Numbered from the stretch's first letter, positions 45,901 to 60,900 are shown. The stretch is 64,000 nt of DNA from Talpa occidentalis (GCF_014898055.3 NW_023601104.1:39682210-39746209); one strand, 5' to 3'. The notes: generated by a model from the sequence alone, not told the origin. Translations and numbers: made by a program.

Positions 45901-48900
45901 CCTCCTCAGCCAAGTGAATGAGCTCAGGGCAGAACTGAAGGAAGAGCGCATGAAGGCTGTGAGCTTAAAGAGGCAACTAGAAGATGTGTCTATTCTGCAG
46001 ATAACATTGAAGGAGGTAAAATAGCAATAATAATTAGAAAACATCATCATTGTAAGTTACATTCCAATTTTAGAGATATCAAAATGTGTTTTTTATTTTA
46101 TTTTTAAAGATGATTAATTTATTCATACAAGAGCTAGGGTGCAGGCCAGAGGTGCAGCGGGTGAGAGGATTCACCAGACATAGAGTGGGGAGCAGAGCAG
46201 GCAGATCTATTGAGATACATTGCTGAGGGAAGCAGCAGGTGAGACAGGTCTGCTGCACCATGTGGGTTAGCTCCCTGGCCAGGGATCTAGCTGGTGCTGC
46301 CGCGGTTGTGGATAGCTCAGTGCTGAGACTTAATGCCTTTCACCACCAGGGAGGCCCCTCAAAATGTGTATGTTAGTAATGTGTTTTCAAATGAGAAATA
46401 TGGGGCTGTAAGTGTTTAAACACTTTGCTCAAGATTATACCATTGGGGAAAAACTAAGCCTTATACTTATGTCTGTTCTCTAGTCTTTACTATTTTACAA
46501 AGTTCTGCTGCATTTCTGACAATAGAAACTATGAAAGCTTTCAGAAAAGCCTTACTAATTCCAATAAAAATTTCTATTCCACCTTCATTTGGTTCTAACC
46601 TTTGTAGTTGAATGTCTCCTCATAGACATAAGAGATGAGTATAAAAAGCTCCCACCTAAACCCTATCCTGCAATGGGAAAAGGGGAAACTTGTGCAATGC
46701 AATGGATTTAAAATTGGATCTTAAGCACTCTACTATCATTCTTAGTTTCAGGAGAGAGTTGAAGATTTGGAAAAAGAACGCAAATTGCTGATTGACAATT
46801 ATGACAAACTCTTAGAAAAGTGAGTACCAAACTTGGGTCCCAGAACATTGCTTGGGATAAAGAGCAATTATGAAAAATTCTTCCAGTTTTTCAAAATAAT
46901 ACCTAATGTTGATAAGGATGTGAAGGGAGCTGGTACTCAATACTGATACAATTTTAGTGAGAATATAAGTTGGTGCAGTGTAAGTAAGAGAATTTGACAC
47001 TATCTGTCCAAGTGTTAACCATGCTATCTTTTGTGCCAGGAATTCCTTTTATTTTGGAATCAAAATTAAAGAAAGCCTCTTATATACATGCAAAGGTATA
47101 TGTATAATAAGGTTGTTAATTGCTGCATTGTTAGTAACAGTAAAAAAAATTAAAAACTATCTAAATTTCCTTTGTTAAGGGATTGACTAAATAAATCTTA
47201 TTGCATAACCACAATAAAGTACTATGAAGCTGCTAAAAATGAGATGGATCTATATTAAGATATATATTATTAAAAAAACAATGATCTAGCAAAAGAATAT
47301 GCTTACTCTGACTTAATTTGTGTTTTGTATAAATGTATAAATCCACAAGCCTTTAATGAGATGAAAGGAATGGAGTAGGGCGTAGAGGCACCTTCACTTT
47401 TATTCTTTTTTTTTTTTAGATTTATTTATTTATACAAGAACTGGGGCACAGGCCAGGTGCACGGGAGGATGAGAGGATTCACCAGAGAAAGAGTGGGGAA
47501 CAGAACAGGCAGACTGTGAAATACACTGCTGAGGGGAGCAGCAGGCATGACAGGAGAGGTCTGCCGCACCTTGTGGGACCCTCACCGGCCTGCCGGGATC
47601 AAACGGGCACTGCAGAGGCTGTGGACAGCTTCATAGCACTGTGCTCAACCGCCTGCGCCACCAGGGAAGGCCCCCTGTCTTAATTTTTAAATTAAAAATA
47701 TTTGACAGTTTTAGGGCCTCCCTGGTGGCGCAAGGGGTTAAAATGCAACCTATGAAGCTAACCGCAGCCACTGCAGCATGAGTTTGATCCCCGGCCAGGA
47801 GGCAACCCACATGACGTAGCAGACCTCTCATAACTCGCCCGCTGCTCCCCTCAGCAGTGTATTTCGGTCAGTCGGTCTGCCTGTTCTGTTCCCCACTCTG
47901 TTTCTGATGAATCCTCTCAACGTCCTCCCCTGCCCCCCACACCTCTGGCCTGTACCTCCAATCTTGTCTGCATAAATCAATCAATCTTTAAAAAAATTTT
48001 TTTAAAAATAAAAATATTTGACAGTTTTAAAAAATTAAAAGTGCCTCTGACTTACTTGAAATCAGCAGAGGGTAGATTGGGGAGGTTGTATAGGCGCATC
48101 CTGGGAACAACTGCAGCTTTTCAGCACAGTGAAATAGTGTGGGGGTGATCCTCTTGAAGACTCTCTGTGACAAACATTACCATTTTCTTCATCATTCAGA
48201 ACATTATCTGCTTGGATCAACATGTAATATGCGGTTAGGAAGTGCCAAGAACTCTTAATACTAAGTTAAGCCACTTTTAGACTACATTTATTAAAACAAA
48301 AAATTGCAAAAGACATAAGCAGAAATAATTGTTTATCAACATCTCTTCACTTTTGAAAAGAACTGACCATGGGTCAGCTCTGACAGCTAGCAGTAATGGT
48401 GTGTAGGATACAGTTATTAAAATGTTTAGTTTTTGCCTTCCAGTGTCAACTTTTTAATCTGACTCTTAGGCAAGACCATTGGTGAAGGTAAGTAGATAAT
48501 GGCGTAAGGAAAGGTAAATACTTTGTTCCTCACTTCTAATCCAGCAGATATGAGAATGTCTTGGTATACAGTTACTGGCCTAAAGAAAGCCATCATGCTG
48601 GAGAACTTCCTTGGGAAATAGATTTGACTTGGGTTCTTTCCTCAGTAGGATCCAAAGGTTCCAAGGCAGTTGGTAAATGACAGTTACAGATAAGGCAGGG
48701 ACAGAAAAAACATTATGGGAATGAATGATGAACTAGACTCAGGAGATGCTAAAACTGTGTAATAAAGGTGTCTTATCATACACCTTCTGTTATCCATGTG
48801 ACGACTCTCACCTTGCTCCCTAATTGCTTCTCATTTTAAGCATGCTGGACAGCAGTAATCAGCCTCAGTTGAGCAACGAGCTGGAGGGAGAACAGCAAGA

Positions 48901-51900
48901 GCAGAATGTTTCCCAGTTGCAGCATCAGCCGGATATGCAGCTGGAAGAAAAGGAGGAAGTCTTACTTCAGCTGTCCATAGAGCAAGGTAGGTCAGGCCTT
49001 GAAGAGCTCTCTCAAATGAGGCATATTCTACATCTGGTTTGGGAGACAGAACTTGGACCAGCGTTTTTCCGTTCCCCTCACTTGATCCTATTTTTGTGTG
49101 AGTCACAGATAACTAGAATAAGAACATTGGCAATCAAATCAAATTTACCATCAAGAAAGCATGACACCTACCTTACTCACATATTTTTTCCTATTAATGA
49201 CTTCATATTTGAGAGGATGCTAATTCTTAATTTATTATATATTTTAAATAGCCCCTTTATCAAATGTATTGAAAAATAATTTTTCTATTTTTTATTCTTA
49301 TCAATAATTTTAGGGTGATGAGAAACTTTTTCTTTTTCCTTTTTATTAGTACTTACTGCCTGAAATTGAGATCTAAACTACAGCTTCTGGTTACCACTAC
49401 CATTTCTTTCTGTCTTAACTTTTGGATCATGGTGATAGTTATTGTGAAGACCTGTTTTTTCCTAAAAGATTTATTTATTTATGCATACAAGAACTTGGGG
49501 TATAGGCCAGAGGCATGGGGTCGGGGTGAGAGGATCTACCAGAGACAGAGTGGGGAACAGAACAAGCAGATCGACTGAAATACACTGCTGAGGGGAGAGA
49601 TCTGCTGCGCCATGTGGGCAGCCCCCCTGGCGGGGGATCGAACCCCCGCTGCAGTGGTTGTAGACAACTCCACAGTTGCATTTTAACCCCTTGCACCACT
49701 AGGGAGGCCCGTTATTGTAAAGACTTTTAAATACTGTCTAAGAGATCTTCATCTCACTTCTTTTTTGCTAACCTGGGCCTTACTGTTAGGTTTATTAAAC
49801 TTATATTTAATCAGATTCTAGTATGTTCACATAGAAGAGTGAAGGAAAAGAAACATGACATGAAGAAAAATAGAGGCAGAAACTATGAAAGCTGAGAAGC
49901 ACATGTTCAGGACCTTGTAGTATGTCTCAAGTACAAGTGAAATATTTTTAGGACTTTAGGATTTAATGTAAACCCTCTCTGTAATGCATAATTATGAACT
50001 TATCACACTAAACACTAATCACCATTCCCTAAAACACACACACAAAAATGCCTATGTACTTATTTTCCTCCCCATCTCCAGGTTAGGTTGGGAGTGGGGG
50101 TGAATGCCACAGAGAATCAATAGCTTAGAAGTCAGAATGGAGAGGAGTGCCTTCCTGGATACATAGGGGTTGGGATCTCAGAGCTATCAGAGTACGGCCG
50201 GCCATTGCAGCGTGAGTCCAATCCCTGACAAGGAGCTAACCCACATGGCACAGCAGCCCTCTCCTGTCTCACCCACTGCTCCCCTCAGCAGTGTATGTCA
50301 GTAGATCTGCCCATTCTGCCCCCGACTCTGTCTCTGGTGAGTCCTCTCACCCTCTGCACCTCTGGCCTACACCCCAGTTCTTGTATTCATAAATAAATAA
50401 GGACAAATCTTTGAAAAAAAAAAGAATGGAGTGGAGGAGCAATCAGTGAGATACTGGTTTGGAAGTAACTGTCCCTCATGTAGCTGTTTCTTTTTTTTTA
50501 ATTTCTGATTTTGTTGTCCTTTCTACTCTACAGTTCTGTAGGTGTTTTTTGTTTTGTTTTTTGGTTGCAAGTGTCAGTTCATTTTACTGGGTCAATAAGC
50601 TAGAACTACCTTTTTTAAAAATAAGAGAATATTGCTTCTTTAAGGATAAATTTTCATTTATTTATTTGAAGTAACATTGGTTTACAACAGTGTACATGAT
50701 TTAGGAGAATAGAGTCACACCTCCTCAGATGTATGTTACCATGCCACCCTACCATCAAAGTACCCATATTCCTCTACTCTAAGCCATTGGGCCCCAAGGG
50801 CATTTTTTTTTTTTAAGATTTATTTTTATTTATTTATTTATACAAACTTACAGTCAGAGGCGGGGGAGGGTGAGAGAATTCACCAGAGCCAGAGCAGGGA
50901 GCAGAGCAGGCAGAAGGACCGAAGCACACTGCTGAGGGGAGCAGCGGGTGGCATGAGAGGTCTGCAGGAGAGGTCTGTGCGCCATGTGGGACCCTCCTCC
51001 GGTGGCCGGGGAGCAGCCGGGGATCGAACTAGCGCTGCAGAGGCTGCGGGCAGCTTTGCAACCCAGTGCTTAACCTCTGCGCCACCGGGGAGGCCCAAGG
51101 GCATATTTTTTTAAGATTTATTGATTTATATATACAAGAACTGGGGTGTAGGCCAGAGCTGTGGAGGGGTGAGAGGATTCACCAGAGACAGAGTGGGAAG
51201 CAGAACAGGCAGACTGACTGAAATACACTGCTGAGGGGAGCAGTGGGTGAGACAGGAAAGGTCTGCTGTACCATATGGGTCAGCTCCCTGGCCAGGGATC
51301 AAACTCATGCTGCAGTGGCTGGTGATAACTTGATAGTGCTGTGTCTTGAACCCCTGTGCCATCAGGGAGGCCTCAAGGGCATTTTTTTTTTTAATTAAAA
51401 AAAATTTTTTTAAAGATTTATTTATGCATACAAGATCTAGGTCACAGGCCAGAGATCCAGGACGGTGAGAGGATTCACCAGAGATAGAATGGAGAGCTGA
51501 ACAGGCAGACTGACTGAAATACACAGCTGAAGGGAGCAGCGGGCAAGACAGGAGAGGTCTGCTGTGCCATGTGGGTTTTTCTCTGGCCGGCCAGGGATCA
51601 AACTCTGCTGCAAAGGCTGTGGATTGCTTCATAGTGTGGTGCTCAACCCCTTGCGCCACCAGGGAGGCCCAGGGCATATTTTTAAAATGAGTTAACATTA
51701 GTGGGAAGATTTAATTTTCACTTGGCCCAACTCTGACCATGGTTACTGAGAATTGCAGAGTTTCAACTTTCTGGATTATTTTTTCTAGCTCAAAAGGATC
51801 TGATGCTTGAAGTCACCAAAAAACTACAGCAGCATAACCAGGAATTAGAACTCCTGCAGACTGAAGATATAACTTCCCAATCTCCAGACAGTCAATCTGA

Positions 51901-54900
51901 ACCAGCCTCTTATCCAGTTCCAATCCAAGAGACCACTGAAGTAGAGGTAAGAGTACCTTTAATCAAACAAGTCCCCTCTACAGTAGATCTCTGTTAAATA
52001 TCCCTAGAGAAGGGATTAGAAAACTAACTGAATTATATTATATTATATTCCCCCACCCTCTACAAGTGATAAAATGTAGACTCTTTTTTTCAGAGTCAGA
52101 GATGAAATGATCTGTTGAAGATCAAATAACCTTTACAGGGTGTACAACTTCCTGACTATTGCTACTGAACATGAGGAATTAAAGGAGAGAGCACTTGGGA
52201 AATAATAGGAGTCCTCATTTACATTTTTTAAAAAGATTTATTTATTTATGTATACAAGAATTTGGTTACAGGCCAGAGGTGGGGAGGGAGGGTAAGAGGA
52301 TTCACCAGAGGGCCTCCCCGGTGGCGCAGCGGTTGAGCGCTGGGTTGCGAAGCTGCCCGCGGCCTCTGCAGCGCCGGTTCGATCCCCGGCTGCTCCCCGG
52401 CCACCGGAGGAGGGTCCCACATGGCGCGCAGACCTCTCCTGCCGCCCGCTGCTCCCCTCAGCAGTGTACTTCGGTCCTTCTGCCTGCTCTGCTCCCCGCT
52501 CTGGTTCTGGTGAATTCTCTCACCCTCCCACGCTTCTGACTGTACCCAGTGCATGTACAAACAAACAAACAAACAAACAAACAAATAAATAAATAAATAA
52601 ATAAATAAATAAACATGCCTCTATAAAAAAAAAAAAATAAAAAAAAAATAAAAAAAAAGAGGATTCACCAGAGACAGAGCTGGGAATGGAACAGGCAGAT
52701 CTACTGAAACACACTGCTGAGGGGAGCAGCGGATGAGTCAGGAGAGGTCTGCGCCATGTGGGTAGCTCCCTGGCCAGGGATCGAACTCATGCTGCAGCGG
52801 CTGCGGACAGCTTCATAGGTTGCATTTTAACCCCTTGCGCCACCAGGAAGGTCCCTCATTTACATTTTGGAGTAAATAAATAGTATTATAAACTAACAAG
52901 AGCTTTATGGAGAGTAGTTATTCATGTACTTATTATTTATACTCCCTTTTATTATGCTTTTTCCTCTTTAGCCCTGCAAACCAACAAATGAAGAAGTAAA
53001 CAAACTGTCCCAGATTTTAAGTGAATTGAAAGAATCTCATGCAGAGACCACATTGGAATTAGAAAAGACCAGGGACATGCTTATTCTGCAACGTAAAATC
53101 AACGTGTGTTATCAGGTGCAAGAAACGATGGTCCAGGAAGGGGATAGATACATGGGCACATGGGAACCACTCACAAGACTGGGAATGAAGCAAGCCCCGA
53201 GTTTGTAGGGCTGATGCAGTGATATACTGTCCCCTGCAAACACAGAATGGGCTGTCCTTTGAAGACCTTGAGGACTCACCCATGTTCATGGCACCTTGGC
53301 AATAGAAGCTAGTGAAGGGGCCAGCTAATGAAAATGGCAGGTGTGAAGCTTCTGGGTTCAAAATTTGCCAATCCCAGGAAAATACTACCATATGGCTCTG
53401 ATAGCGCAACTTGTCCTGGAGGGGTCTTTGAGGAACCCAAGCCTTTTTCTAGTGGATGAATCTGCCCTGCTAAGGAGATAATGGAGTCTCTACTACCCAA
53501 CAAATGTCACCTTTTTATCTGGGCTCTTTGGTTCTGGGCCACTGAGATAGAAAAGTTCAGACATTATTTTGTTTCAGGAGGAACTGGAAGCAATGATGTC
53601 AAAATCCGATAATGAAAATAAAGAGCACACAGAAAAACTGGAGAGGTTGAATCAACTCCTAGACCTCAAGAACAAGCGTATCAATCAACTGGAAGGTATT
53701 TTAAGAAGCCATGGCCTTCCAATATCTGGCAAGTCTTAGTACCTTGTTCCCCTCATCTTGGGACCTGTCATGGAGCTAGCGTCTCTGTTCCTCTCGGTGT
53801 ATTCCTATCTAGAAAGCTGCTTCTTATGTTCTTGGCATATGACTTATCCCTCCTTTTCTTTATCTTGTCATCAGCAAAGGCTGATGATGGCTAGCAGCTT
53901 CTTTTCCTTCACCATGTCAGTGTCTTTCTCTGATCTCTCTAGAGAGTTTCAACAGGGCCCAGCAATTTCAGAATCTATTTTGAGAACAACAAAGTATCAC
54001 CGTTGGCCCTCAGAGTGCTTTAACATTGTCCCTCTGGCAAGCTTGTCTACTCAACAGTCCAGGCATACATAGCAGTTTTTGTGAGGTAATAAGAGTTTCA
54101 TCACTCATCTCCCATCATCCTTTTCTGTTATTTCACTCTGAAAGTCTCTGAATTCTTTCTTGCACTTTGAAGATGTCAACAGTAACAGAGCAACTTGCTG
54201 GATAGTTCAGCAAATTTCATAGTATAGTACTTCCTATTTTTAGTAAGTCACTGTTGACCAGGGCCTGGTATCCACCTGACTTGACTTTGGAAAATAGAGA
54301 AAGAAAATAGTCAGACAAAACCCAGCCAAAAAAAACCCTAGAAATCTGATGGTAAAACTGAGTCTACCAGAGCGGGATGGTGGAGACTAAGGGTGAGAGG
54401 GGGCAAAGTAGACTATGGTGGAGGACTATGGATGCCTTGGTGGCAGGTGTGGTGTGATGTGGTAACATACATCTAAAGAGGTGGGATCCTGTATTTCCTT
54501 TTTTTTTTTAATTGTGGACTTTATTTATTTAGCTATCTATTTATTTATCTATCTATTTATTTATTTATACAAGCACTGGGTACAGTCAGAAGTGCGGGAG
54601 GGTGAGAGAATTCACCAGAGCCAGAGCGGGAAGCAGAGCAGGCAGAAGGACCGAAGTACACTGCTGAGGGGAGCAGCGGATGGCTGGAGAGGTCTGCGCG
54701 CCATGTAGGACCCTCCTCTGGTGGCCTGGGAGCAGCCGGGGATCAAACCAGGGCTGCAGAGGCTGCGGGCAGCTTCGCAACCCAGCGCTCAACCGCTGCA
54801 CCACCATGGAGGTCCGGGATCCTGTATTTCTTAACATACAGAGTGTTGGAAACCAATGTTACCTTAATAAAATTATTTAAAAAAGAAAAGTAGAAAATAG

Positions 54901-57900
54901 GTTGTACCTACAATAGGTTTATAAAGCTATGAGTATAAGCTGGATTAAAAAGGAAGGTAGAGAATTTATTACACTTGGAAAAAAAGAACTAGAGTAAAGG
55001 GAGATGGATCACTCTTGGGCACAATTTATCCATGCCAAGGTGAATCTGTCAAAAGGTCAATGCCATAGAATAAAGGAACTCCTCACCTTGTATTGAAATT
55101 CTCAGGTCTTTTAAATTCAAGGTCTTTCTCCCAGATAGTGCTAGATAAGGGCCCTTACCTTCTTCTGAGGTTTAATTTGCTTTAGCTTATAGTTTTTTCA
55201 TTGACTGCAAGGTTAGAGGGTATTCTTTATGTTTACCTGTTATTTGTATTATTTCTTTTGAGAATTACCTCTTCCTACCTTTACCCCTTTCTTAATAGAT
55301 TTTTTTATTCACTTTTAAAAGTTCTTTATATGCTAAGATTTTTTTTTTTAAAGACTCATTCATTCATGCATACAAGAGCTGGGGCACAGACCAGAGGTGT
55401 GGGGTGCGAGAGGATTCACCAGAGACAGAGTGGGGAGCAGAACAGGCAGACTGACTGAAGTACACTGCTAAGGGGAGCAGTGGGCGAGTCAGGAGAGGTC
55501 TGCAGTGCCATGTGGATTGCTCCCTGGCAGGCCGGGGATCGAACCCATGCCGCAGAGGCTGCGGACAGCCCCACAGGCTGCATCCTAACTGGTTGCGCTA
55601 CCAGGGAGGCCCTATGCGAAGATTGTTAATCTTACATCATCCAATGCAAAATTTTAAATATATCTTAAGTTTTGTTAATCTTATCAACTAGGAGACTGTT
55701 AGTCAATCTCTATGTTGACTTTGGATAGGAAGATATTCTGTTGTATACAGAATATTTTTATTCTTTTTCTTTGAATCTTAAAATAGGACCTTCACCATCA
55801 ATACATTATGACTGAAATACTTCCCAATTTGAAGTGATATTTAAGTATCTGGTTGGATTTGGGGAGTAATGCTCAGATGGTGGTAGACTGTCTTACATAT
55901 CTTTGCATCTTATTGCCAATATTTTGAATGTCTTTCCAGTGAGTCTTCTCCCCACTTTTTACTTCCTTACTCTTTGACTTAATGTGTTTTGTTTTTGCCA
56001 TCTTACCAATAAATAAAACCAAATTCCCAATAAAATAAAGATTCTTGTGGTTGATCTGCCTGGAGAAGAGGAATCATTTCTTGGTAGGGCCCATGCAGTG
56101 TAATAGCCACTATGACTGTAACATGCTATTCTTCCCATGGCCAATATCCCAAACTGTTGGAAATGTTCACATTTTGTGATTTTTAGTGCTCTCGTGTATT
56201 TACCAGTGAATTGCTAGGGCTTGTCGTAAGCCAAAACAGTGTCATCTGTAGATGATATTGTGCCTCTAGCATTCTCCTGATTTTCAATCACTCATACCTT
56301 ATCTCTAAAGTAGGCTTTGGATTACTTGGACATCAGAATTCAAAGCTCCTGGTTCTGTTCTGTTTCTTTTCCTCTTGAATAACATGATTTCATGAAATAA
56401 CCACAATTTGGATTTCCAGCGTGGTTTTTATTCCCTTTCTTTCTGCCTGCCTCTACCCTAAGGAATAGCTTCCTACTCTTTAATAGATAGATAGTTTTTT
56501 TTCCTCTCTAGAACAGCTCAAAGATGTGGCTTATGGTACCCGACCATTGTCATGTCTGGAAACACTGTCAGCACACAGAGATAAGGATAAAGTGGACATT
56601 TCTCTGCTTCATCAGAGTGAGAATCTGTTTGAACTGCACATCCACCAGGCCTTGCTGACATCTGCTGCCCTGGCTCAAGCTGGAGACACTCAACCTACCA
56701 CGTTCTGCACCTATTCCTTCTATGATTTTGAAACTCACTGTACCCCACTAGCTGTGGGGTCACAGCCCCTTTATGACTTCACTTCTCAGTATGTGGTGGA
56801 AACAGATTCTCTTTTTTTGCACTACCTTCAAGAGGCTTCATCCCGACTTGATATATACCAGGCTTTAGCCAGTGAGCACCATACCTTGGCAGCTGGATGG
56901 ATTTGCTTTAGCAGGGTTCTGGAGACTGTGGAGAGAGTTCATGGCTCTGCCACACTTACTGGTAAGTGCTCTCAGCTTCCCACAGATTCAGGCCTAATGC
57001 AGAATTTCCTAAGGTCTAGTAACTCATTTAGTGGTTTACCATTTTCTTCCTCTGTATTTATGCCCCATCCTCACCACATCATCTATATCTTCCATACCTT
57101 TAATGCTTTCTACTTACCCAGGAGCTGGTGGAGAAGAGTTTGGGGTGCTAGAGTACTGGATAAGGCTGCGCTTCCCTGTAAGACCCAGCCTGCAGGCATG
57201 CATTAAGCAAAGGAAAGCTCAAGCTTACCTGTCAGCCAATGTGCTTGGAGTCTGGGAGGCCCAGGAGGATGAGGTGAGAAAAAGGATGTATCCAGGCTTC
57301 TCAAAGGCGCCTCAGCCAAGCAGCTCATGAGAACAGCTCAATCTTGCATTCTCAATAAGAACTTGTTAAATGTGTATTTGCTGAAAGAGAAAAACTGTCA
57401 CACTACAACTAGTCCAGATTCTTCCCTTGTTCAAACTTGAGTTTGAAGTGAAATTATGCCCTTGGAACTAGCTATTTCTCCTTACTGTGAAAAAAATAGC
57501 TTCTCTGTTCCATTGTCTCGAATAAGGCCTGAGTAGCAGCATCTCCTTCCCATAACTATCTGCCAGAGCCAATTTGCAGGCATGTGAAAGTCATTAGGTT
57601 TCTCTGTAACCCAATCAGGATTCAGCCATTCTCTAAGTCATAGTTCTTTCTTACCAAGGGTGATAGGCCTTGCTTACAAATCTCTCTGGCTGCCTTTTCC
57701 TCAATTCAAGACCAACATCTTTCCAGACCAGATCAGAGACTTGGAAGCATCAGAATGCACTGCGAGTGGAAATCACAAGGTGCTGTGGCCTCCAGAGTCG
57801 ATGGCCGGCAACCCAACCCAGTCCATATGCCATGTACCGCTTCTTCACCTTTTCTGACCATGACACTGCCATTATTCCAGCCAGTAACAATCCAAATTTT

Positions 57901-60900
57901 AGAGACCAGGCTCGATTCCCAGTGCTTGTGACCTCTGACCTGGACCAGTACCTGAGGAGGGAGGCCCTGTCTGTGTACATTTTTGATGATGAAGATGCAG
58001 AGCCTGGCATGTACCTTGGCCGAGTCCAAGTGCCTTTGCTGCCTCTTGCACAAAACAAATCCATTAAAGGTGGGAGTTCAAAGTTATTAGAACTTTAATG
58101 CTCTCTGCTCAGTGTTGTTTCCTTTCTTAATTCTACTTTGCTTTGATTACTTGCTTGGAACAGTCTCTCTTAAAGCTTGCTGAAAAACCTTTAGAATATT
58201 GTCAGGAACAACAGAGCAGAAGATTTAGAGCCTCAGCAATCATGTGAAAACATTAGCCGCTGCTGCATCTTTCTAGCAACAAAAGCAAGGTTCCCAGTGG
58301 GTACAATCCACCAACCTGAGTCTGTACTTCTGTCTCTCTACAAGTATTTTCTTACCATGTGATGCTTCACAGTATTTGTCTTTGTTCAAGACCTCTCATT
58401 TCTTAGCATATGGATATTGGATTTTAAGTTGTGTGCTTAACACTCTCCTATCATTCTCTTGCTTCTTTGAAACAGAGACAAGTTAGACTTCTGTGCCACA
58501 CCACAGGAAAGGCAAAAAAAAATTTTTTAAAGATTTATTTATTTATGCATACAAGAGCTGGGGTACAGACCATAGATGCGGGGGGTGAGAGGATTCACCA
58601 AAGACAGAGTGGGGAGCAGAACAGGCAGATTGACTGAAATACAGGGCTGAGGGGAGCAGCGGGCGAGTCAGGAGAGGACTGCTGCGCCATGTGGGTTGCT
58701 CCCTGGCCGGCCTGGGATCGAACTTGTGCTGCAGAGGCTGCAGATTGCTTCATAGTGTGGTGCTTAACCCCTTGCGCCACCAGGGTGGCCCAAGAAAAGC
58801 AAATTTGGATTCCTTCCCCGCCCTGCCCCCGCAATACAGACCTGAGTTCTTGCTACCTTACTTTACTTTCAGACCCAGTGTTGTAGGGTGCAGTGAGGCA
58901 AAGTCACCTCTGGTTGCAACTGGGAGAGTGAGGCAGGGTTATCCATGCTCATTAGGAAATGTGGAGAGCTATCTCTAATTCCAGTCCTATTTAACAAGCT
59001 TCAGGATGCTCCATGAAGTATGTGAGGTCCCAGTAACACAACTGCTAAAACAAAACAAAAAGCTGACACTTCGGCTCATAACTAGTCCTTTGCCAAACAA
59101 GAGAGACAATTTGAGCCATCTGTTAATCAGTGTTACAAATTAGAAGTCTGACATTTAGAAAAAGTCATTGCTAAAATTTTCTTGGCTTTTGTTATTTTAC
59201 AAGTAGAGACCACTTGAATGTAGATAATGGTCTCCTCGGTACGCCTAGGGCATAGTGAGCATAGGTAATAGTAATAATGTGATCTTGTTTGTTGGCTGGG
59301 TGACTGATGACAAGCAAGCTGTATTCCTCCCCGTCTTGACTATCTCTTCCTGAAACTTAGATATCTGTTTCCCCTAAAATATTCAAAGTATCCTGCTATT
59401 TTATGTTATTTCTAAATGTATTATCATGATTATTTGATGTGAATTTATAACAAAATAGGATGAAATTCAAAATAGGAATGGAGACCATAAGTTGCTGAGA
59501 AGTACTCACTGGCCTACTTTGTATGATAAGACTTTTCTTAATGTCTGTGTCTTTTACAGGTGATTTTAACCTCACTGATCCTGCAGGGAAACCCAATGGA
59601 TCTGTTCAGGTGCAACTGGATTGGGAATCTTGCTACCTAGCCACAGAGAGCTTCCTGAAACCAGAAGCTCAGACTGAGGAGACCATCACCAAGGACAATT
59701 TAGAGATAGCACCTGAAGAGGAAAAGGAGTCATTTCCTCCCCAGGTGTCAGAGCTTTACCAATCCTACAAGGCAGACTTGAAGAAGACAGTATTAAAATT
59801 GGAGTAAAAGAAATTCCTTCTATGAAAGTCATGTGTTCTGCAAACAATCTGCATCCCTCATAAGCTTTGAGGCTATTGCTGAAGCCGGGCTCTTATTGTG
59901 GGGATAAGAGAAGAGGGGGTCTCTCAGTTCTGTGTCAGGAGGGAATTGATGTCTAATGCCAGCTCACAAATACCCTTTTTTGAATACAGATATTGTTCAA
60001 CTATCATTTTGTAAGACTGTCTTTGATCCTTCTACATAGGACCAGGTGGCATCTACTGAGATCCTCACTGAAGCTGACCAGTGTCAAGCAAAGAGAAAAC
60101 CTCCTCAGGAGGGAGAAAGAAAGGAAAAGGAACACCAGGTGGCAAGCTACTCAAGAAGAAAACATGGCAAAAAAACAGGCATCCAAGGAAAGAACAGAAT
60201 GGAGTATCTAAGTCGTAACGTCTTAAACGAAAATGCATTACAGGTAAGGCCTTAGAAAACCTAGAGAGGTAAAATATGGGTTATATAGCATTCCCAAATG
60301 TATTATTCTCACAGATAGAAACAGGAGCAGATACAGAAGAGAAGTAATAATCATTGCTTTTTGTGTTTCTACAAATATAGGTAGTTTAATAAAACTTTAA
60401 ATAGTACAGCCCATTTCAGTGTAAATTAATTAAATTATGGACTCTGTGATTTATGCTTAAAGGCTTTAAAACCATAACCCTAACCATCCTCTTCAACTAT
60501 AATCAAAGTAAATTAAAAACAAATATTTATTGAATAACTGCTGTCTTGATACTGCCTTTTTTCACAGGAAACTGGATTAAAGTTACTACATGACACCTAA
60601 AAATATATGCATGAGATTGTAAATATATACTATTATCTGATTATAATATTTCTAATTATATGTGATTTATATTATATGACACATAATTATGTTATATTAC
60701 TGTATAATTAACACATAATTATGAACTTATTTTATTAAATTATAATTATATAACATACTTATAATTATACCATATATATTATTATAAATATATATAACAC
60801 ACATTTTTAACTTAAAGACATGTATTAAATTAAAAATTTAAAAAGGGCTAGTATGAGAAAAGAAATCCAGGAGATCACCAGCTATATAATATTGTCTTAT

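Noticed and set aside
53758..54072. 104-codon open frame in an RPGRIP1 intron
   Set aside because: No recognised similarity, Ser/Phe-rich composition of C/T-rich intron; no RPGRIP1 match.
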